Origin: Bin87 sp964347975
GTDB lineage: Bacteria > Chloroflexota > Dehalococcoidia > Lucifugimonadales > UBA3495
Direction of reading: 5' to 3'
DNA: 64,000 nt
NCBI GenBank assembly: GCA_964347975.1
Contig: CAYGAY010000014.1
Location: 1 to 64,000 of the forward strand
The translations under genes and the position numbers were made by a program. The notes beneath the pieces are model-generated. The model had not been told where the DNA came from and made no database searches. It saw only the letters and a program-made list of their open reading frames with translations. How positions within the stretch are numbered: position 1 is the stretch's first letter; each line of letters opens with the position of its first letter. Below, piece after piece: positions 59,192 to 64,000 of this stretch.

Positions 59192-59626
59192 TCAAACGGA
59201 TTCGGCCAGGCAGCCGAAGAAGCGGTCCAGCATCCCCTTGGCCACGGAGCCCATCATCCGCTGGCCGACGCGGGCCACGGCGCCTCCCACCTGGCTGTCG
59301 GCGTCCACGTGAACGGTGGTGCCGCCGTCGCCGGACGGCGTCAAGGTAATGGTAGATACCCCGCTGGCGAACCCCAGGTTGCCGGAGCCTTCAATGGCCA
59401 TCCTGTAAGAATGGGGCGGGTTCAGGTCGGACAGCGCCACCGTGGCGGTGTACTGCCCGCTGATTGGCCCCACCCGCACGGCAACAGCGGCCCGGTAGCG
59501 GTCCGGCCCGTCCGGCTCGATGCTGCGGCAGCCGGGGATGCAGCCGGCCAGCACGTCGGGATTCATCAGCGCATCCCAAACCGCCTGGGGCGGCTTGGGA
59601 AAGTGGTAATCGGCGGAAAGTTCCAT
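59192..59626 (-). CDS. CoxG-like SRPBCC protein
   Basis: 144 residues. ELSADYHFPKPPQAVWDALM, DVLAGCIPGCRSIEPDGPDR and RVGPISGQYTATVALSD match the CoxG (carbon monoxide dehydrogenase subunit G) group of the SRPBCC fold, ending in MMGSVAKGMLDRFFGCLAE. CoxG proteins bind lipids or help mature molybdenum hydroxylases; no cox genes are in this window. Confidence 0.87.
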   Translation of the reverse strand: MELSADYHFPKPPQAVWDALMNPDVLAGCIPGCRSIEPDGPDRYRAAVAVRVGPISGQYTATVALSDLNPPHSYRMAIEGSGNLGFASGVSTITLTPSGDGGTTVHVDADSQVGGAVARVGQRMMGSVAKGMLDRFFGCLAESV

Positions 59627-59651
59627 GATGCAGGGGATTATAGCAGGTGAT

Positions 59652-60272
59652 TCAGCCGCCGTTCCTGGGCACGACTTTGCCCCGGCTTATCACGATGTCG
59701 GGACGGCTGAACACGGCGGCATCCTTGAATCTGTTCGCCGGCTTGATGACACCGTAAGTATGTGTTCGCCCGCCGCCTTGCGGCCCGGCTCCACTGCCTT
59801 CATATTTCCAATCAGCTTGCTCCAGCCGGGCGATATGGACGCGCCACACGACAGCGTACTTGCCGGCTTCAATAGTTCTGGAAGGGTCAACCAGGTAGCG
59901 CAGAACACAGTACCATCCCGGATGGTCGTAGTGCGCTTGCAATGCCCACGGGCGGATACTGGCCTTTATCTCCAAAGAATCATCCGGTGGCGGTGGGTCC
60001 GGCGCGCCGCGGCGTTTCAAGTCCGGAAATCGCTGTTGAGCCAAATCGGCATGGCGCGGTTTTTCATACACCGTGAGGGCGGAGAACGCTCTGGCCGCAA
60101 AAATACCAACCAACGCGCTGAATACGTTTGCCTGCTCGAAATAAACGTCAACGAATTGCTCGACCTCGTTTTCTACCGACGCGACTACCCGATTGATGTG
60201 GTCGGCGGTCAGACCGCGCGGCAGCGCAACGCGGCGGTTGAGCCATTGGCGGCGTTCAGCGCCCTCGGTCAA
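59652..60272 (-). CDS. PD-(D/E)XK type II restriction endonuclease
   Basis: 206 residues, TTG start at 60272 overlapping the TGA of the methylase gene by 4 bases. The motif is RFPDLKRRGAPDPPPPDDSL followed by EIKASIRPW: Pro-Asp then Glu-Ile-Lys about 19 residues later. The rest (YDHPGWYCVLRYLVDPSRT, YAVVWRVHIARLEQADW) is a beta-rich core plausible for a type II enzyme. It is the third R-M nuclease in the window. The recognition site is unknown. Confidence 0.8.
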   Translation of the reverse strand: MTEGAERRQWLNRRVALPRGLTADHINRVVASVENEVEQFVDVYFEQANVFSALVGIFAARAFSALTVYEKPRHADLAQQRFPDLKRRGAPDPPPPDDSLEIKASIRPWALQAHYDHPGWYCVLRYLVDPSRTIEAGKYAVVWRVHIARLEQADWKYEGSGAGPQGGGRTHTYGVIKPANRFKDAAVFSRPDIVISRGKVVPRNGG

Positions 60273-60300
60273 AGGGCCCTCGGTAAAAAGGGCCCTCGGT
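60261..60300. repeat. Three-unit direct repeat at the methylase-nuclease junction
   Basis: GCCCTCGGTCAAAGG (60261), GCCCTCGGTAAAAAGG (60276) and GCCCTCGGTCAACTGG (60292): 15-, 16- and 16-base units covering the end of the methylase gene and the start of the nuclease gene. Confidence 0.8.
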
Positions 60301-61234
60301 CAACTGGAAACTCCGTCAATTCCGCTACCGCCCGCCGCGCCAGCAGATAATACTCCTGGGACGATTCGACGCCGATAGCGTGGAGGCCCTCCGCCCTGGC
60401 CGCAGCGACGGTAGAACCGGAACCCATGAACGGGTCAAGTATCGTACCGTATCCCAGGGGGAGCGCAGCCCGCGCCAGTTGCCGCATCAATCGCTGTGGC
60501 TTGAGGGAAGGGTGGGGGGCTATTTCCCGTTCGGGTTTTGACGCCGGCGGGCAAATTATAACGTCCCAAAACGGTTGCTCATCGGAAATGCGGCGCAGTC
60601 CACCGACCCCCCATCGCCGAAGATTGTCCTGAACCCGTCCTTCAAGCGGCTTGCGAAACAAGCCCCATGGCTCCCACCCGGAACGGGGCATTACCGATAC
60701 GTCAGCAAATTCCTCATGCGCGCCCTTGGGCCGGTCGCCGCCTCTGAGGGTTTTGACTATGCGCACAATCTCGCCGCGTTTCTCGAAACCCGCTTCCAGC
60801 ATCGGGCAGTACACCAGATGCGACAATATCGGGGTTGTGGCGATGAAAACATGGGCCCCCGGCGCTAATACTCTGAACAAGCGCGTAGCCAGTCGTCGGA
60901 AGAACTTTTGCAAGTCGGCCGCGTCCTGCGTCGTAAGCACAGTGAACCGGGGTACCGGGGAACGAGCAGCGCCATCAAAACTGGGCGGCATCCGCCAGAT
61001 ACCGCCCGTTCCGGCGTCCCGCTTGGACAACTGGTCATCTCTGTACTCCACTAATCCGTATGGCGGGTCCGTAACCACGGCCTGGATTGAATTGGGCTCT
61101 GCGGATTCCAGCCAGTCGAAAGCATCCTGAAACACCAGATATTCGTCCGGGCCATATACCGTATCTGCCCAATTCACTACGCTTTGCCGGTCCCCCCCGG
61201 TCGAAATTGCCGGCGGTTTGTCAACAGGAATCAT
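60269..61234 (-). CDS. Site-specific DNA methyltransferase (beta class, N4/N6)
   Basis: 321 residues from ATG 61234 (GGAG seven bases upstream). Catalytic motif AVVTDPPYGLVEY comes first and SAM motif TILDPFMGSGSTVAAA last, the circular-permuted beta order. IICPPASKPEREIAPHPSLK is the usual KP segment before the SAM motif. Partner of the nuclease gene immediately downstream. Together they form a compact type II R-M system. Confidence 0.92.
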   Translation of the reverse strand: MIPVDKPPAISTGGDRQSVVNWADTVYGPDEYLVFQDAFDWLESAEPNSIQAVVTDPPYGLVEYRDDQLSKRDAGTGGIWRMPPSFDGAARSPVPRFTVLTTQDAADLQKFFRRLATRLFRVLAPGAHVFIATTPILSHLVYCPMLEAGFEKRGEIVRIVKTLRGGDRPKGAHEEFADVSVMPRSGWEPWGLFRKPLEGRVQDNLRRWGVGGLRRISDEQPFWDVIICPPASKPEREIAPHPSLKPQRLMRQLARAALPLGYGTILDPFMGSGSTVAAARAEGLHAIGVESSQEYYLLARRAVAELTEFPVDRGPFLPRAL

Positions 61235-61286
61235 GGGCCGCTCCGCGCTCAAATTGACCGTATTATACCGGCGCGGCAGTTATCAA

Positions 61287-62540
61287 TCACCGCGCATCCG
61301 CCAGCAGCAGCGCGTTGAGCAGCGCCTGGGCCCCGTTGGCGCAGTCCTTGGGTGTGCTGTATTCCGCCGGGGCGTGGCTGATGCCGTTGACGCTGGGGAC
61401 GAAGATCATGGCCGCCGGCGTGATGGCCGCGATGGCCTGGGCGTCGTGGCCGGCTCCGCTGGGCAGGCTGACGCACTCCAGGCCGGCCATGCCGGCGGCA
61501 TTAGCGATGAGTTGCTGCATATTGTTGGATATGGGAACCGACGGCGTGTTGCGCTGGGCCGTGACCGTGATGTTGACGTTCTCGGCGTGGGCCACCTCCT
61601 CGGCGGTGCGCCGCAACTCGACCTCGGCGGCGTTGAGGGATTCCATGCGCTCGTCGCGGAACTCGACGCCTACCTGCACCCGTCCGGGGATCACGTTGCC
61701 GGCGTTGGGATGCACCTCCATGGACCCCACGGTTCCCACCCGGCATACCTCCATCTCGCCGGCGATGCGGCGCACCGCCAGGGCGACCTGCGCCGCCGCC
61801 GACATGGCATCCCGGCGCAGGGACATGGGCGTGGTGCCGGCGTGGTTGGCTTCGCCCACGATGTCCACGTGATAAACCGACCGGCCGGTGATGCCGGTGA
61901 CCACGCCGATGGGGAACCCGCCCCGGTGCAGGGTCGGCCCCTGCTCGATGTGCAATTCCAGGTAGCAGGCCAGCTCCTCGGGACGGCGGCGGGCCTCCTG
62001 GACGCGGGAGAGGTTGCCGCCGATGTGCGGCAGCGTGTCGGCCAGGGTCGCCCCGTCGTCGGCGACGGCGGCAAAGTCCTCGGCTTCCCACAGGCCGGCT
62101 ACGGCGCGGCTGCCCAGCAGCCAGCGGTGGAAGCTCGTGCCCTCCTCGTTGGTGAACACCATCACCTCCACCGGATGACGCGGCCGCTGTCCGCCGTCCC
62201 GCAACGCCTCCACGACCTCGATGGCGGCGATGACGCCCAGCGCGCCGTCATACTGGCCGCCGCTGGGCACCGTGTCAGTGTGAGAGCCCAGCACGATGGC
62301 CGGCAGCGACGGTTCGGAGCCCGCGGCGCGGCCAATGATGTTGCCGGCGGCGTCGATGCGGACGGACATCCCGGCGGCCCGCATCAGGCCGCTGACGTAA
62401 TCGCGTCCATCAACGTCATGGCGGGAGAAGGCGACACGCTGCATCCCGAACTCATCGCGGCCAATCTGGCCCAGGGTAGTCAGGTGGCTGTTGAGGCGGG
62501 CAGAGTTGATGGCGACAGAGCCGGCGGGTGATGCTGTCAT
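61287..62540 (-). CDS. M20 family Zn amidohydrolase (hydantoinase/carbamoylase or allantoate-type)
   Basis: 417 residues from ATG 62540. Metal motifs VLGSHTDTVPSGGQYDG (His, Asp), VMVFTNEEGTSFH (Glu-Glu), LELHIEQGP (His), and PSGAGHDAQAIA (His); the SVYHVDIVGEANHAGTTPM dimer domain is typical of the Hyu/AllC group. It cleaves N-carbamoyl or ureido groups. It has no obvious partner next to it. Confidence 0.92.
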   Translation of the reverse strand: MTASPAGSVAINSARLNSHLTTLGQIGRDEFGMQRVAFSRHDVDGRDYVSGLMRAAGMSVRIDAAGNIIGRAAGSEPSLPAIVLGSHTDTVPSGGQYDGALGVIAAIEVVEALRDGGQRPRHPVEVMVFTNEEGTSFHRWLLGSRAVAGLWEAEDFAAVADDGATLADTLPHIGGNLSRVQEARRRPEELACYLELHIEQGPTLHRGGFPIGVVTGITGRSVYHVDIVGEANHAGTTPMSLRRDAMSAAAQVALAVRRIAGEMEVCRVGTVGSMEVHPNAGNVIPGRVQVGVEFRDERMESLNAAEVELRRTAEEVAHAENVNITVTAQRNTPSVPISNNMQQLIANAAGMAGLECVSLPSGAGHDAQAIAAITPAAMIFVPSVNGISHAPAEYSTPKDCANGAQALLNALLLADAR

Positions 62541-62592
62541 ATTCCTCTCATATCCTGTCTTTGCGTCTTCGCGCCGGTGCGTTGAATCCGTT

Positions 62593-63192
62593 CTAGCGGT
62601 CCGGCCCATAGAAAGGGCTTTCGTAGAACTCGCCCATCTTCAGGGTGCCGATGACCTCGTTCCACACCGGGCGGGCGCGGTCGGCGTCGTCGCTCCAGTA
62701 ATCCATGGCGATGAGGGCCATCAGCGCCGCTGAAGTTTTGAGGGCGTAGCAGACCCGGGTGTGGGCCGGCCGCTGGGTCGGCGGGTCGATGAAGTCCATC
62801 TCGGCCCAGGCGACGGTAATATCGCCCATGTTGATGACGAGGGGAGAGCCGACCCTGGTGGGTTTGCGCTCGTCGTTGACGAGGTTCTTCTTGAGCCAGT
62901 CGGCGATGGGCGGCTGGTTCCACGGCGTTACGTTGGCCCAATCGACCTCAGGATGGGTGGCGGCCAGGTACATCACCCGGACATCGAGCCGGATGTCGTC
63001 GTTGGGGGGCTTGCCATCCGTGAACACGAATGATCTGGACCCTTTGGACATATCCAGGATCCAGGTGTCGGGTATCTCGAAGCGCAGCGCGCCCTGGTTG
63101 GCAACGAAAATACGGTTGCCCGGCCGTGCCGTCCAGCCGTGGTTTTCGGGCAGACGGAAATCCTGCATTTCCCAATTGCTGCTCACGGTCAT
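62593..63192 (-). CDS. Unknown protein, tandem paralog 1
   Basis: 199 residues. It opens EMQDFRLPENHGWTARPGNR, then GALRFEIPDTWIL, and closes VWNEVIGTLKMGEFYESPF, all shared with the neighbour at 63217. There is no signal peptide, metal motif or membrane helix; a beta-rich single domain is likely. The function is unknown. Separated from paralog 2 by 24 bp, so an operon. Confidence 0.7.
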   Translation of the reverse strand: MTVSSNWEMQDFRLPENHGWTARPGNRIFVANQGALRFEIPDTWILDMSKGSRSFVFTDGKPPNDDIRLDVRVMYLAATHPEVDWANVTPWNQPPIADWLKKNLVNDERKPTRVGSPLVINMGDITVAWAEMDFIDPPTQRPAHTRVCYALKTSAALMALIAMDYWSDDADRARPVWNEVIGTLKMGEFYESPFYGPDR

Positions 63193-63216
63193 TCACCTGC
63201 CGCCGGAGTAATTCGC

Positions 63217-63861
63217 TTATTTTCGCCGTGCTCCCCCGGCTCCGGGGCCCCGGAAGGGGCTGTCGTAATGCTCCCCCATTTTGAGGGTGCCCATGACGTC
63301 GTTCCAGACGACCTTGGCCCGCTCGGCGTCCTCGGGCCAGTAGCTGAAGGTGAGCAGGGCGTGAATGGACGCTTCGGGATCCCTGGTGATGGCGGTGCGG
63401 GTGAATGCCGGCCGCTTTTCTCCGGGGTCAATGAACTCGGATTCGACCCACGCCATTTCCAGGTTGCCCATCTTGATGGTCAGAGGCGGCCCCGATTTAT
63501 ATTGATCCAGACGGTCGCTCCGACGCCGGCGCCGACGGGAGGCCCGGTCCGGGCGGCCGTTGAAGTCTTCCGATGTTACGTCCTTGATGAGTTGGGACAG
63601 GGGCAGGCTGCTCCAGTCAATTCGCCTGCCGTAGCCGGCGTAGAACACCGTAACCTCAAGGCCCATGGTGTCGTTGGGCGATTCGGCGTCGCGGAACTTC
63701 ACCGACTTGCGGCCGGGTTCCACCAGCCAGTCCTGTGGAATCTCAAACCGCAGCGCGCCCCGGTCGGCGACGAAGACCTTGTTGCCCGGCTTGGCGGTCC
63801 AGCCGTGGTTCTCCGGGAGATTGAATACCTGCTTGCGCCAATTTTCCTGTTCATCCACCAT
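63217..63861 (-). CDS. Unknown protein, tandem paralog 2
   Basis: 214 residues. Same core as paralog 1 (VFNLPENHGWTAKPGNKVFV, GALRFEIPQDWLVEP, VVWNDVMGTLKMGEHYDSPF) with an inserted basic stretch RASRRRRRRSDRLD in the middle and a Gly-rich tail. It is the first gene of the pair. A promoter would lie in 63862-63960, where TATAAT is visible on this strand (63933-63938) without a clear -35. Confidence 0.7.
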   Translation of the reverse strand: MVDEQENWRKQVFNLPENHGWTAKPGNKVFVADRGALRFEIPQDWLVEPGRKSVKFRDAESPNDTMGLEVTVFYAGYGRRIDWSSLPLSQLIKDVTSEDFNGRPDRASRRRRRRSDRLDQYKSGPPLTIKMGNLEMAWVESEFIDPGEKRPAFTRTAITRDPEASIHALLTFSYWPEDAERAKVVWNDVMGTLKMGEHYDSPFRGPGAGGARRK

Positions 63862-64000
63862 GCTCGTTCACCTGAATGTTTGTCCACCTGAAATCCCGGC
63901 GGGCCGCCGTTGGTTGGAGGTTTGCCAGCGCCATTATAGCGGATGCCGGCCGGATCATCCCTGCCGGCGTTCCTCGCGCATGGTGATTATCGCCAGGGGA
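63862..64000. other. Right-edge intergenic region
   Basis: No gene start is supported here. A minus-strand TATAAT (63933-63938) is a possible -10 for the paralog pair. A gene on either strand could begin just beyond the window. Confidence 0.35.

Noticed and set aside
61218..62531. A 437-codon plus-strand frame opposite the M20 gene
   Set aside because: Antisense shadow; the minus strand has all M20 metal motifs.

Overview
The window looks like a chromosomal segment of a high-GC member of the phylum Chloroflexota, most likely a Dehalococcoidia/SAR202-type lineage. This placement is inferred from gene content only: an rpsB-tsf-pyrH-frr-uppS-cdsA-dxr-rseP block with a short EF-Ts, five Uma2-family putative nucleases, and many CoA-transferase, alpha/beta-hydrolase, HpaB-type and M20 catabolic genes. 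No rRNA, tRNA, CRISPR array, prophage or complete insertion sequence was recognised.

Layout. 1-2249 (minus) is a fused restriction-modification enzyme with a partial downstream gene leaving the window. 2372-3976 is a Na/Pi cotransporter. 4902-13994 is the housekeeping block (translation, nucleotide, isoprenoid and phospholipid genes), interrupted between frr and uppS by repeats and a Uma2 gene. 14047-19680 holds small cassettes, dienelactone hydrolase, an Xaa-Pro-type peptidase with a clear promoter, and phosphate-binding PstS. 19762-25458 is mainly minus-strand: HpaB-type oxygenase, acetylxylan-esterase-like hydrolase, a sulfotransferase with APS kinase (PAPS made and used in one operon), and a double universal stress protein with a perfect TGTGA-N6-TCACA site upstream. 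25714-27079 is rplJ-rplL with an L10 leader and attenuator. 27125-34216 holds an SDR, an EthD-like protein, a second R-M pair, a DUF885 protein and a fresh 624-bp tandem duplication of a Uma2 gene. 34329-48957 is an accessory and catabolic mosaic, mostly minus strand: PrsW and RDD zinc-ribbon membrane proteins, a zeta-like P-loop protein with a small partner, MBL, rhodanese, OsmC, a MetE-like protein, a cupin, and several overlapping two-gene cassettes. 48971-64000 holds a UGSC-family protein, an MFS transporter, vapBC with an operator, a MaoC-like/CoA-transferase/CoA-transferase operon, a THI5/SsuA-like protein, 2TM, TenA and CoxG-like proteins, a third R-M pair, an M20 amidohydrolase and two tandem paralogs of unknown function.

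The most interesting observation is that two genes are each cut in two by a single in-frame TGA. They are the UGSC-family protein (48971-50722, TGA at 50414-50416) and the SsuA/THI5-like protein (57055-57981, TGA at 57763-57765). In both, homologous sequence continues in frame across the TGA, and a stem-loop follows with its apical loop 16-18 nt downstream, as expected of a bacterial SECIS element. Both are best read as selenoproteins that ordinary gene calling would split. TGA is used as a normal stop elsewhere in the window, so code reassignment is not the explanation.

Other points of note are three separate restriction-modification loci in 64 kb, families of dispersed palindromes and MITE-like repeats, several enzymes whose catalytic residue appears to be missing (an SDR and two alpha/beta hydrolases), and an insertion of about 95 residues in the site-2 protease.
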